38,969 nt of DNA from a virus, in the IMG/VR virus record IMGVR_UViG_3300042402_001379, positions 1-38,969 of that record; one strand, written 5' to 3'. This document shows, one piece after another, positions 31,973-38,969 of this stretch (positions are counted from its first letter, which is position 1; every line of letters starts with the position of its first letter). The position numbers and the translations under genes were made by a program. A model generated the notes under the pieces. That model was given only the letters and a program-made list of their open reading frames with translations, had not been told where the DNA came from and searched no databases.

Positions 31973-31975
31973 ATA
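31968..31975 (+). promoter_or_regulatory. Late-promoter box (AATAAATA)
   Basis: AATAAATA at the end of the ATP-grasp-like gene, 33 bases before the endolysin ATG, which has AAAAGGAA as ribosome-binding site. Late expression suits a lysis gene. Confidence 0.55.
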
Positions 31976-32008
31976 ATACGAACTAAAGCTAACAAAAGGA
32001 ATAGTAAA

Positions 32009-32881
32009 ATGGCATTTAAATTTAATTTCACTAAAGAGCATTTAGCAGCTCTAATACCAGGAAATAAAAAAGTCGAAGAGTGGTACGATGCACTTGCCGA
32101 TATTTTACCAAAGTACGATATTACAACAGAAGCAAGAGTCGCCGGCTTCATCGCACAATGCGCTCATGAAAGCGGAAACTTTATGACGCTAGAAGAAAAC
32201 TTGAACTACAGAGAAGAAACTCTACTAAAAGTATTTCCTCGCTACTTTGGCGCAGGTAAGCGCAATGCAGCAGAATATGCAAAGAACCCAGAAAAGATTG
32301 CTAACTATGTTTATATGGACGAGTTCAGAACTTCAAAGATGGGCAACGTTAAAGAAGGTGACGGATGGAGATTCCGTGGTCGTGGTCTAAAGCAACTTAC
32401 AGGCCGTGAGAACTATACCAACTTTGGTAAAAGTGTTAACATGACTGCTGAACAAGCTGCTGATTATGTTGCAACTGAAAAAGGTGCAATTGAAAGTGCT
32501 TGCTGGTTTTGGAACGCAAAGAAACTGAATGATGTTGCGGACACACAAGACATTGTTAAGATGACAAAAATCATCAACGGTGGTGACATTGGTCTTGCTG
32601 ATCGTCAGGCACGTTACAAAAAAGCAATGGAAGTATTTGGTGGCAAAGTTGCACTTAAACCAGTTGCAGAAGCTGCAAGCGAAAGTGCTGCAACAGCAAC
32701 ACTTAAAAAAGGTAGCAAAGGCGAACTAGTTAAAAAGATGCAAGCTGTACTCGGACTATCTGCCGATGGTGACTTTGGTCCAGGCACCGAAGCAGCACTT
32801 AAAAAATGGCAAGCAAGCAAGGGTCTTACAGCAGATGGTGTAGCAGGTCCAAAAACACTAGCAGCTATGGGGATTAAATAA
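32009..32881 (+). CDS. Endolysin: GH19-type lysozyme with peptidoglycan-binding domain
   Basis: A 290-residue endolysin. Residues 1-210 are a GH19 (chitinase/lysozyme) domain: RVAGFIAQCAHESGNF contains the proton-donor Glu (E54), LEENLNY a second acidic pair (E62, E63), and RFRGRGLKQLTGRENYTNFG is a signature of phage GH19 lysozymes, followed by ESACWFWNAKKLND and TKIINGGDIGLADRQ. An Ala/Ser linker leads to a PG_binding_1 domain at 233-288 (KGELVKKMQAVLGLSADGDF). There is no signal peptide, so release needs a holin. The stop overlaps the start of the membrane-protein gene by one base (TAATG). It hydrolyses the glycan strand of peptidoglycan by family knowledge. Confidence 0.9.
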   Translation: MAFKFNFTKEHLAALIPGNKKVEEWYDALADILPKYDITTEARVAGFIAQCAHESGNFMTLEENLNYREETLLKVFPRYFGAGKRNAAEYAKNPEKIANYVYMDEFRTSKMGNVKEGDGWRFRGRGLKQLTGRENYTNFGKSVNMTAEQAADYVATEKGAIESACWFWNAKKLNDVADTQDIVKMTKIINGGDIGLADRQARYKKAMEVFGGKVALKPVAEAASESAATATLKKGSKGELVKKMQAVLGLSADGDFGPGTEAALKKWQASKGLTADGVAGPKTLAAMGIK

Positions 32882-33147
32882 TGTCAGAAGATGATATGAA
32901 GACAACAGACAACAGTTTACGGGACGCACACGAAGAACTGGTAAGACGGGGCGATAAACTAGCATCACACTTTACATATTGGTTTGCTTGGTTTTGGGGA
33001 ATAGTTAGCGTAATATATTTCTTCTGCGTTACATTTTTCCCACTACCGCCAGATGGTGTAAATTTTGCTAATATTATCCTAGGATTCTTATTAGGCACAG
33101 CAGTATCGACTATTATTAACTTCTTCTTTGGGGCAAGCGACAAATGA
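32881..33147 (+). CDS. Holin-like membrane protein
   Basis: An 88-residue protein with a charged N-terminal helix (MSEDDMKTTDNSLRDAHEEL) and two hydrophobic segments (about residues 33-52, YWFAWFWGIVSVIYFFCVTF, and 63-82, ANIILGFLLGTAVSTIINFF), ending in a short charged tail. Size, topology and position directly after the endolysin suggest a holin, which would let the endolysin reach the cell wall. No family was recognised with certainty. A remnant of an endolysin-like 3' end follows at 33150. Confidence 0.65.
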   Translation: MSEDDMKTTDNSLRDAHEELVRRGDKLASHFTYWFAWFWGIVSVIYFFCVTFFPLPPDGVNFANIILGFLLGTAVSTIINFFFGASDK

Positions 33148-33149
33148 AA

Positions 33150-33173
33150 TTAGCAGCTATAGGTGTTAAATAA
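33150..33173 (+). pseudogene. Remnant copy of the endolysin 3' end
   Basis: Twenty of 24 bases match the last codons of the endolysin gene (32858-32881). It would encode L-A-A-I-G-V-K-stop against L-A-A-M-G-I-K-stop in the intact gene, and the differences are conservative or synonymous. It looks like the tail of a lost second gene with a related peptidoglycan-binding domain, or a leftover of an insertion of the holin-like gene. Confidence 0.5.
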
Positions 33174-33176
33174 TTG

Positions 33177-33341
33177 ATGGTCGACTTAAAGCATTATGTT
33201 GAAGTATTAAAGAAGCACGAGGAAACTCGTGCTTCTACCAATGAAAGAACAGCGTATTGGAAAAAATACATGGAAGATTTACAAAAAACAAAAAATGTAT
33301 TACCAATACCAAAATCATTAGCAAGGTTTGAACACGGATGA
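33177..33341 (+). CDS. Small unknown protein (54 aa)
   Basis: A 54-residue gene from ATG 33177 to a TGA that overlaps the next ATG (ATGA). The product is basic and helical (MVDLKHYVEVLKKHEETRAS, TAYWKKYMEDLQKTKNV) and ends LARFEHG. A perfect 11-bp inverted repeat lies inside it. A TTG three bases upstream of the ATG is an alternative start. The short overlap with the following gene supports translation. No function is known. Confidence 0.5.
   Translation: MVDLKHYVEVLKKHEETRASTNERTAYWKKYMEDLQKTKNVLPIPKSLARFEHG
33211..33236 (+). repeat. Perfect 11-bp hairpin with GAAA loop inside a gene
   Basis: Stem AGAAGCACGAG (33211-33221) and CTCGTGCTTCT (33226-33236) around GAAA, a GNRA tetraloop. There is no T run after it, so it is not a standard terminator. 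It may be an RNA processing or pausing element between the lysis genes and the downstream set. Confidence 0.7.
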
Positions 33342-33628
33342 GTATGTATAATATGTATGGGGCTAAAAAGAAAAAGCCTATCGACGAAGAAAAAAATCCA
33401 AATAGAGTAGTAGGCGGATTAAAAAGCCAAGGCGCTGATTCATTTAAAATGTTAGATGAACATGGTCAGGAAAAATTAATTCCTACACAAGCATATGTTC
33501 GTGGATTGGAAGAACAACTGCGTAGACTACATGCACTTGTCATAGAACAAGGTCGTGACTTGAGAAAGGTTGCCAATGAGCAACAAAGTGTAAAACAAAC
33601 TGTAGAACGTTTTAGTAAAGTGAGATAA
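33338..33628 (+). CDS. Unknown protein with coiled-coil tail
   Basis: A 96-residue protein starting MSMYNMYGAKKKKPIDEEKN. The N-terminal part is basic, the middle has a beta-like element (DSFKMLDEHGQEKLIPTQAY), and the C-terminal 45 residues form a probable coiled coil (LEEQLRRLHALVIEQGRDL, EQQSVKQTVERF). An ATG two codons downstream is an alternative start. It lies between the lysis region and a small membrane protein with a four-base gap. I do not recognise a family; a small structural or scaffold-binding role is possible. Confidence 0.55.
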   Translation: MSMYNMYGAKKKKPIDEEKNPNRVVGGLKSQGADSFKMLDEHGQEKLIPTQAYVRGLEEQLRRLHALVIEQGRDLRKVANEQQSVKQTVERFSKVR

Positions 33629-33632
33629 TATT

Positions 33633-33914
33633 ATGATTTGGGATATGTTAGAACGTATGGCTAGCGATAGGCTATGGATTTATACTGCTATAGCAGGAAG
33701 TATTGTTGGTGCTATGGTTGTAGCATATCTCGGAACAACTCGCATCGGGTTATGGACGTATGCACAGTTTGACCGATTGGTCGATTACTTAGTTGATCGT
33801 TGGGGATTAACATGGTTACAACAGCCAGACGATGCATGGCGAAAGAAGTATCCAAAAATCACAGCAAAAATCGACGAGCTAGAAGTACGCATTAAAGACC
33901 TAGAAAATCGTTGA
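33633..33914 (+). CDS. Small membrane protein with charged tail
   Basis: A 93-residue protein with one hydrophobic helix (about 14-34, LWIYTAIAGSIVGAMVVAYL), an amphipathic region (YAQFDRLVDYLVDRWGLTWL) and a charged C-terminal coiled-coil tail (ITAKIDELEVRIKDLENR). It may be an inner-membrane protein of the infected cell. I recall similar small proteins near the replication genes of marine T4-like phages, role unknown. Its last bases overlap the -35 element of the next promoter. Confidence 0.55.
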   Translation: MIWDMLERMASDRLWIYTAIAGSIVGAMVVAYLGTTRIGLWTYAQFDRLVDYLVDRWGLTWLQQPDDAWRKKYPKITAKIDELEVRIKDLENR

Positions 33915-33939
33915 CAACCTAGCAAATATAACATATATT
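33911..33939 (+). promoter_or_regulatory. Strong sigma70-like promoter for the replication block
   Basis: TTGACA at 33911-33916, a 17-base spacer and TATATT at 33934-33939 (5 of 6), 29 bases before the dsbA ATG with ATAGGAG as ribosome-binding site. It is the best sigma70-type match in the window and would allow early host-driven expression of dsbA, gp43 and the genes after them. Confidence 0.7.
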
Positions 33940-33968
33940 GTAGGATATACAAGGTTATAGGAGTTATC

Positions 33969-34229
33969 ATGACCAGAGCATTTAGCGAAAGCGAAATTAC
34001 AAAACTCAAACAAATTATCCAAGAGGGTATCCAAGTAACAGCAGAACTCGAAACACTACGTGGAGGTCTGTCAGATACTGTTAAAGCTATTGCAGAAGAA
34101 CTAGATCTCAAACCAGTAGTTATTAACAAAGCAATTAAAATTGCATATAAGAACGAATTTGCTAAAGTCAAAGACGGTTTCAATGAAGTAGAAGAAGTAC
34201 TTCATGCAGTTGGTCGTGCAACTGAATAA
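33969..34229 (+). CDS. dsbA: DsbA-like double-stranded DNA-binding protein
   Basis: An 86-residue helical protein similar to T4 DsbA, a small double-stranded DNA-binding protein that modulates late transcription. The conserved-looking part is ITKLKQIIQEGIQVTAELET, then LRGGLSDTVKAIAEELDLKP and VVINKAIKIAYKNEFAKVK. Length fits T4 DsbA (about 89 residues). It is transcribed from a strong sigma70-like promoter and lies 18 bases before the DNA polymerase gene. The identification rests on recalled sequence similarity and context. Confidence 0.75.
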   Translation: MTRAFSESEITKLKQIIQEGIQVTAELETLRGGLSDTVKAIAEELDLKPVVINKAIKIAYKNEFAKVKDGFNEVEEVLHAVGRATE

Positions 34230-34247
34230 TTTAACTAAGGAATAATA

Positions 34248-36947
34248 ATGTCATATGTAGACGCCCTATTTGATAGGGAGCGTGACATAATCCATGTCGT
34301 TGAACGTAATAACGGGCGTAGGGATTATAAAGAATACCCTGCCCGTTATATTTTCTATTATAAAGATAACCGTGGCAAGTTTGAAAGTATTTTTGGTGAA
34401 AAACTAGAACGTGTAATTACTTCTAGTAATAAAGCATTCCAAAAAGAAAAGAAGTTATACAGCGGTCAAAAACTTTATGAAAGCGATATCAATCCAGTAT
34501 TTCGCTGTTTTGAAGATAACTATCTTGGAAAAGAACCGCCTAAACTAAACATTGCATTTTTCGACATCGAAGTTGACTTTGATAAGGACAAGGGCTTTGC
34601 GGATCCAAGCGATCCGTTTAACCCTGTTACTGCAATTGCTGTTCATCTAAGTGCAATTAAAAAAACAATTTGTCTTGTGTGTAAGCCAAAAACACTAAGT
34701 AGAGCTGATGCACAAACAATTGTAGAAAAGTTTGACGACACTCTTCTCATGGAAAACGAAGAAGAATTGTTAGACACGTTCCTTAACTTAATCGACGATG
34801 CTGATGTATTAACTGGTTGGAACTCAGAAGGATTCGATATTCCATATATGGTAAATCGTGTAGCAAGAGTTCTTGGTAAGGAACATACCCGTAGATTCTG
34901 TCTATGGCATCAATATCCAAAGCGCAGAGATTTCGAACGTTTTGGTAAAGTACAGGAAACATTCGATACACTAGGTCGTATTCACTTAGACTATATGCAA
35001 CTATACCGCAAATATACGTATCACGAAATGCACAGTTATTCGCTTGACGCAATCGGCGAATACGAACTAGGTGAACGTAAGATTGCATATGAAGGCACAC
35101 TAGACCAACTATACAACAACGACTTCTTTACGTTTATTGACTATAACAGACAAGACGTCGATCTACTCGTTAAGCTAGATAAAAAACTACAGTTTATTGA
35201 TTTAGCTAACGTTATTGCTCATGACAATACAGTTCTTATTCAAACTACAATGGGTGCAGTTGCGGTTACTGACCAAGCAATTGTAAATGAAGCCCATCAA
35301 CGTGGTTATATTGTTCCTGACAAGCAACACGATAAAGTGCAAAAAGGCTATCCACATGCTGTTACTGCAGCAGGTGCATATGTTGCTACCCCAGTGAAGG
35401 GATATCATGAGTGGATTGGGTCTATGGACTTAAACTCGCTGTATCCAAGTATTTTGCGTAGCACTAACATGAGTACCGAAACAATCGTAGGTCAAATCAG
35501 GCACACATTAACTGTAAAGCTGTTGCAAGAACATGACTGGGAAGTAGCCAAAGCATGGGAAGGTAAGTTTGCTTGTCCTGAATACGAACTAGTAATGTCT
35601 AAAGATAATGAAGTGTTACTATATATTGACTTTGAAAATGGAGAAGAGTTGCCTGCAACAGGTGCAGAAATTTATGATATCATTTTCAACGGAGATCAAA
35701 ATTGGGTGTTAACTTCTAACGGAACAATTGTTACACAAGATCGTAAAGGTATTATTCCAGGTCTACTAGAACGCTGGTATAGTGAACGAAAACAGCTACA
35801 AAAGAAAGCAAAAGAGTTCAAAGGTGTAGACGATGAACAATTTGCATTCTGGGATAAACGACAGCTAGTTAAAAAAATTAACCTTAACTCGCTATACGGC
35901 GCTGTTCTCAATCCAGGGTCAAGATTTAACGATGGCAGGTTAGGACAATCTACAACACTAACAGGACGTTGCATTGCACGCCATATGGCTGCAAAGGTTA
36001 ACGAATTGTTTACAGGTTCATACGACCACAAAGGCGATTCTATTATATACGGCGACACTGACTCTGTATACTTTAGCGCATACCCTGTATTCAAACAGCA
36101 AATCGAATCAGGCGAATTTGAATGGTCTAAAGAAAAAGTCATTGAGTTATATGACGCAGTATCGAATGAAGCAAACGATACATTCCCTGATTACATGCAA
36201 GATGCACATAACGTAAAAAACTTAGACCAAGGCAAAATTATTGCAGCAGGTCGTGAAGTTTGTGCAAGTGCTGGTATTTTTATTACTAAAAAACGCTATG
36301 CTATTCTTGTATACGATTCGGAAGGTCACCGAGAAGATCAAAACGATAAACCTGGTAAGATTAAAGCAATGGGTCTCGACCTAAAGCGCAGTGACACACC
36401 TGCATTTATGCAAGACTTTTTAAGTGAGCTATTACTTAAAGCACTAACCGGAACAAAAGAATCGGACATTATTAGTCGTATCATTGATTTCCGACAAGAG
36501 TTCAGATCTATGCCGCCATGGCTTATCGGAACACCAAAGCGTGTAAACAAACTAACATATTATTATAGCCAAGAGTTTATGACAGATCCTCATACTGGAA
36601 ATGAAATTTACAAAGGTAAATTCAACATGCCGGGCCATGTTCGTGCTGCAATTAATTACAATCGGTTGCGTAGACTTAATGGTGATAAGTATAGTTTGGA
36701 AATTATGGATGGTATGAAAACTATCGTTTGTAAACTAAAACCAAATCCAATGGGATTTACGAGTATAGGTTATCCTACCGACGAAGGTCGTTTAGCCGAA
36801 TGGTTTAAAGAGTTGCCGTTTGATACAGACATTATGGAGGACGGCATCATTACGCAAAAGATCGAAAACCTATTAGGTGTAATGGGGTGGGATTTAAGTA
36901 AAGCTGAAGATAAAACCACTTTCGAAAGTTTGTTTGACTTCGGATAA
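34248..36947 (+). CDS. 43: Family B DNA polymerase (T4 gp43-like)
   Basis: Replicative DNA polymerase of 899 residues, near the length of T4 gp43 (898). All motifs are present: exonuclease I FFDIEVD (D106, E108), exonuclease II LTGWNSEGFDIPYM, exonuclease III YNRQDVDLL; polymerase A SMDLNSLYPSILR, polymerase B VKKINLNSLYGAV, polymerase C YGDTDSVYFS (D603, D605). So both 3'-5' proofreading and synthesis are intact, with no intein or intron. It works with the sliding clamp encoded 800 bases downstream. TAAGGA lies before the ATG. In T4 the order is 43, regA, 62, 44, 45; here the clamp-loader genes are replaced by an OmpA-like and an Smr gene. Confidence 0.97.
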   Translation: MSYVDALFDRERDIIHVVERNNGRRDYKEYPARYIFYYKDNRGKFESIFGEKLERVITSSNKAFQKEKKLYSGQKLYESDINPVFRCFEDNYLGKEPPKLNIAFFDIEVDFDKDKGFADPSDPFNPVTAIAVHLSAIKKTICLVCKPKTLSRADAQTIVEKFDDTLLMENEEELLDTFLNLIDDADVLTGWNSEGFDIPYMVNRVARVLGKEHTRRFCLWHQYPKRRDFERFGKVQETFDTLGRIHLDYMQLYRKYTYHEMHSYSLDAIGEYELGERKIAYEGTLDQLYNNDFFTFIDYNRQDVDLLVKLDKKLQFIDLANVIAHDNTVLIQTTMGAVAVTDQAIVNEAHQRGYIVPDKQHDKVQKGYPHAVTAAGAYVATPVKGYHEWIGSMDLNSLYPSILRSTNMSTETIVGQIRHTLTVKLLQEHDWEVAKAWEGKFACPEYELVMSKDNEVLLYIDFENGEELPATGAEIYDIIFNGDQNWVLTSNGTIVTQDRKGIIPGLLERWYSERKQLQKKAKEFKGVDDEQFAFWDKRQLVKKINLNSLYGAVLNPGSRFNDGRLGQSTTLTGRCIARHMAAKVNELFTGSYDHKGDSIIYGDTDSVYFSAYPVFKQQIESGEFEWSKEKVIELYDAVSNEANDTFPDYMQDAHNVKNLDQGKIIAAGREVCASAGIFITKKRYAILVYDSEGHREDQNDKPGKIKAMGLDLKRSDTPAFMQDFLSELLLKALTGTKESDIISRIIDFRQEFRSMPPWLIGTPKRVNKLTYYYSQEFMTDPHTGNEIYKGKFNMPGHVRAAINYNRLRRLNGDKYSLEIMDGMKTIVCKLKPNPMGFTSIGYPTDEGRLAEWFKELPFDTDIMEDGIITQKIENLLGVMGWDLSKAEDKTTFESLFDFG

Positions 36948-36964
36948 TTAAAGGGATTAAGGAT

Positions 36965-37510
36965 ATGAAAAAACTTAGTATACTTGCATTTGTGCTACTC
37001 GGCTCAACTGCAGCACTAGCACAAACAACACCAGCAGAAGATATTAAAGTCTATATCAACAGTCAGATCACTGATGCAGTAACACAGTTGACTAGAACTG
37101 ATGGTGACTTACAGACCCAAATTAAAACTTTGGAACAGCAAGTAGCAACACTATCTAGTATGGTTGAAGCAACAAATCTATACGATACTGCATTTTACTT
37201 TGACTTTGGTAGCAACAAATTATCTGTAGAAGAAGCTGCTAAACTCACAACTGTTGTTGAATTCTTGAAGAAGAATCCTAGTGCATATGCAGTTATCGAA
37301 GGTCATGCAGACGAGCGTGGATCAAGAGAGTATAACATCGCACTAGGCAAGCAAAGAGCAGAATCGGTTAGACAGATTATGGTAGACAGTGGAATTGCTG
37401 TTGATCGTCTCGACATAATTTCATACGGTGAAGAAAGACCAGTATGCATTTATTCTACAGATGACTGCTTATACTTAAATCGCAGATCGCAGATCAACAT
37501 TCAATTCTAA
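36965..37510 (+). CDS. OmpA/Pal-like periplasmic protein
   Basis: A 181-residue protein with a Sec signal peptide (residues 1-19, cut after ALA), a coiled coil (about 27-68) and a C-terminal OmpA/Pal domain (74-181): AFYFDFGSNKLS, VIEGHADERGSREYNIALGK, RAESVRQIMV, ISYGEERP. D116 and R131 fit the pair that binds diaminopimelate in peptidoglycan. There is no lipobox, unlike true Pal, and C161/C168 may form a disulphide. It would reside in the host periplasm and bind cell wall. Its place between gp43 and the clamp is odd for such a gene. It may alter the Tol-Pal system or block superinfection; this is inference. Confidence 0.85.
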   Translation: MKKLSILAFVLLGSTAALAQTTPAEDIKVYINSQITDAVTQLTRTDGDLQTQIKTLEQQVATLSSMVEATNLYDTAFYFDFGSNKLSVEEAAKLTTVVEFLKKNPSAYAVIEGHADERGSREYNIALGKQRAESVRQIMVDSGIAVDRLDIISYGEERPVCIYSTDDCLYLNRRSQINIQF

Positions 37511-37511
37511 A

Positions 37512-37748
37512 ATGCCTACGTTAGATTTACATGGTTTTCATATACACGAAGCGTGGAAAAAGATTGCAAATTTCATAAATGAGTGTTATTATGGAAATTA
37601 TACATACTGCAGAGTTATTTGCGGACAAGGCAGCATTAAAGACGAAATTGAACACTGGCTTGTTTTACATGATAAAGTTCGTGAATTTACATTAGAACGC
37701 ACACAAGGCAGCTACAAAATTAAACTTATAAAGAGGACAAACACATGA
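37512..37748 (+). CDS. Stand-alone Smr-domain protein
   Basis: A 78-residue Smr domain: the N-terminal LDLHG motif (TLDLHGFHIHEAW), then FINECYYGNYTYCRVICGQG with the G-x-G turn and IKDEIEHWL. In the family the domain binds or nicks nucleic acid, and stand-alone and fused forms act in mismatch repair or on stalled-ribosome mRNA. It lies one base after the OmpA-like gene and overlaps the sliding clamp gene by four bases, so it is made with replication proteins. The target here is unknown. Confidence 0.78.
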   Translation: MPTLDLHGFHIHEAWKKIANFINECYYGNYTYCRVICGQGSIKDEIEHWLVLHDKVREFTLERTQGSYKIKLIKRTNT

Positions 37749-38476
37749 GAGACTATCTATTAGATATCGTTAAGCATACAAAAGGTGTTAGCAATATCGA
37801 AGCAGTCAAAGTAATCACCGATGCCGAAGCAACAACGGTCGAAGCAAAAGACGATGACAATAAAGTTGTTGTCCGTGCAAAATACAAAAAGCCAATTCCA
37901 GGTCTAACGGGAACTTTTGGTTTGCCAAATCTTAGCAAACTAAACGTTATTCTTAACATTCCGGAATATAAAGAAAACGCTAAGATTACTGTTACTACTC
38001 GTGACCGTAACGGTGAAAAAGAAGCATTCGGTATGCACTTTGAAAATGCTACTGGCGACTTTAAAAACGACTTCCGCTTTATGCAAAAAGAACTTATGGA
38101 AGAAAAACTAGCAAGTGTTCGCTTTAAGGGTGCCAATTGGAATGTTACAATTGATCCATCAAGTGCTAGCACACAGCGTTTCAAATTTCAATCACAAGCT
38201 AACAGTGAAGAAGTAGTATTCGTTGCTAAAACTGAAGGTAGTGATCTTAAGTTTTACTTCGGCGACGACAGCGGTCACACTGGTAACTTTGTATTCCAGG
38301 CAAGCGTTGAGGGAGAACTAAAGCAGGGGTGGAAATATCCTATCACTGAAGTATTGAGCATTCTTTCACTAAATGGCGATATCAAGATGCAGTTCAGCGA
38401 TATGGGTGCGGCTATGATTACAGTAGATAACGGTCTTGCGGTATACGAATATATCTTGCCTGCTCAAAGCAAATAA
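37745..38476 (+). CDS. 45: Sliding clamp (T4 gp45-like)
   Basis: A 243-residue DNA polymerase processivity clamp, trimeric ring type by family knowledge. Typical features are two similar beta-alpha-beta domains, with VVVRAKYKKPIPGLTGTFGL and LPNLSKLNVILNIPEY in the first half, and YPITEVLSILSLNGDIKMQF, then AMITVDNGLAVYEYILPAQ in the second. In T4 gp45 also tethers late RNA polymerase via gp33/gp55, which would tie it to the late promoters here. AAGAGGA lies before the ATG, which overlaps the Smr gene end. Confidence 0.88.
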   Translation: MRDYLLDIVKHTKGVSNIEAVKVITDAEATTVEAKDDDNKVVVRAKYKKPIPGLTGTFGLPNLSKLNVILNIPEYKENAKITVTTRDRNGEKEAFGMHFENATGDFKNDFRFMQKELMEEKLASVRFKGANWNVTIDPSSASTQRFKFQSQANSEEVVFVAKTEGSDLKFYFGDDSGHTGNFVFQASVEGELKQGWKYPITEVLSILSLNGDIKMQFSDMGAAMITVDNGLAVYEYILPAQSK

Positions 38477-38478
38477 TA

Positions 38479-38969
38479 ATGAATGAACTAAACACAGACT
38501 TAACTTCGACACAAAACGATTACGCTATATTTCTCCCTGCACTTAGCACATTCTATGCGCTGTTTGTGGGGAGACAGCGTCGTGGTCTAATCGAAGGCAA
38601 TCCTTACATTGATCCTGCACGTATTCCTGCAAGTATGCCAAACGGTGTAGAAAGCCTAAACTGGTTAGATCCTAAAGGTCTCTGGCAATATAAGTGGAGT
38701 CTACACAGTGCAGGTCATGCTAGCTTAGACCTTACTAAAGATATGTATCGAGAAGATATGTATCGTGATCGAAACAAGAACACTAGCTGGGTCTTAGGAG
38801 ACAGCGGCGGTTTCCAAATTGGTAAAGGTGTGTGGGAAGGGGATTGGAAAGATCCTGCTTGTCCGAATGCAATGAAAAAGCGTAAAGGCGTTCTAGAATG
38901 GATGGATGCCTTTATGGATTATGGCATGATCTTAGATATCCCTGCATGGGTAAGTCGCAGTCCAGAAGG
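38479..38969 (+). CDS. TGT/DpdA-like protein, truncated by window end
   Basis: An open reading frame from ATG 38479 that runs off the window (about 163 residues seen). It contains LGDSGGFQIGKG, the D-S-G-G-F-Q motif carrying the nucleophile-area aspartate of tRNA-guanine transglycosylases, plus IFLPALSTFYALFVGRQR and DYGMILDIPAWV. Phage relatives are DpdA enzymes, which place 7-deazaguanine bases into DNA. tRNA modification is the alternative. Its start follows the clamp gene by two bases, so it belongs to the replication operon. Without the rest I cannot separate DpdA from tRNA-acting types. Confidence 0.65.
   Translation, partial: MNELNTDLTSTQNDYAIFLPALSTFYALFVGRQRRGLIEGNPYIDPARIPASMPNGVESLNWLDPKGLWQYKWSLHSAGHASLDLTKDMYREDMYRDRNKNTSWVLGDSGGFQIGKGVWEGDWKDPACPNAMKKRKGVLEWMDAFMDYGMILDIPAWVSRSPE

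Noticed and set aside
33177-33341. The 33211 hairpin as a terminator
   Set aside because: The stem is strong but is followed by ACCAATG with no T run, and it is inside an overlapping gene chain.

Overview
This window looks like a piece of the genome of an A+T-rich, tightly packed T4-like myovirus, probably marine. The evidence is a T4-type replication block (DsbA-like protein, family B DNA polymerase gp43, sliding clamp gp45), repeated late-promoter boxes of the NATAAATA type, beta-rich fibre and structural proteins of the kind seen in marine T4-like phages, freestanding GIY-YIG endonucleases, and almost no intergenic DNA. The general style resembles cyanophages and pelagiphages. The host cannot be fixed from the sequence alone, but it should be Gram-negative, because there are spanins, an OmpA/Pal-like protein and lipoproteins.

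Layout. (1) 51-885: overlapping inner and outer spanin genes. (2) 934-4753: a class II DnaJ-like co-chaperone, a ClpA-type AAA+ unfoldase that keeps a ClpP-docking-like IGF tripeptide, and an unknown gene. (3) 4781-9006: small and large virion structural or fibre proteins, punctuated by late promoters and two strong terminators. (4) 9118-14299: accessory genes (EF-hand membrane protein, RyR-domain protein, UV-damage endonuclease UvsE, an antisense GIY-YIG endonuclease, small unknown and membrane proteins, a CHAP-like lipoprotein). (5) 14384-15295: a probably abundant structural protein with its own late promoter, structured leader and terminator. (6) 15360-31189: the most interesting block. 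About twelve otherwise unrelated proteins begin with variants of the same short tag, roughly M-[RK]-[LIV]-x-[ED]-[LI]-x-E-[A/x]. (7) 31193-33914: Cys-rich metallothionein-like protein, ATP-grasp-like protein, GH19-type endolysin, holin-like protein, small proteins. (8) 33969-38969: DsbA, DNA polymerase, OmpA/Pal-like protein, Smr-domain protein, sliding clamp and the start of a TGT/DpdA-like gene cut by the window end.

Main interpretation. In T4, internal head proteins carry an N-terminal capsid-targeting sequence of about ten residues that the prohead protease gp21 removes after an (I/L)-x-E motif. The tags in block 6 have the same design, and their synonymous codons differ from gene to gene, so the conservation is at protein level. 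The tagged proteins include a nucleotidylyltransferase, a lysozyme, a HiPIP-like Fe-S candidate, a HAD phosphatase and two giant modular proteins. Further [V/L/I]-x-E-[A/S] sites sit between modules of the larger proteins. I infer a cassette of head-packaged, protease-trimmed cargo that would enter the host together with the DNA, including polyproteins cut into mini-proteins inside the prohead. This is inference from sequence pattern. The protease gene is not in the window.

There is no gene-free stretch longer than about 150 bases. No tRNA, CRISPR array or insertion sequence was seen.
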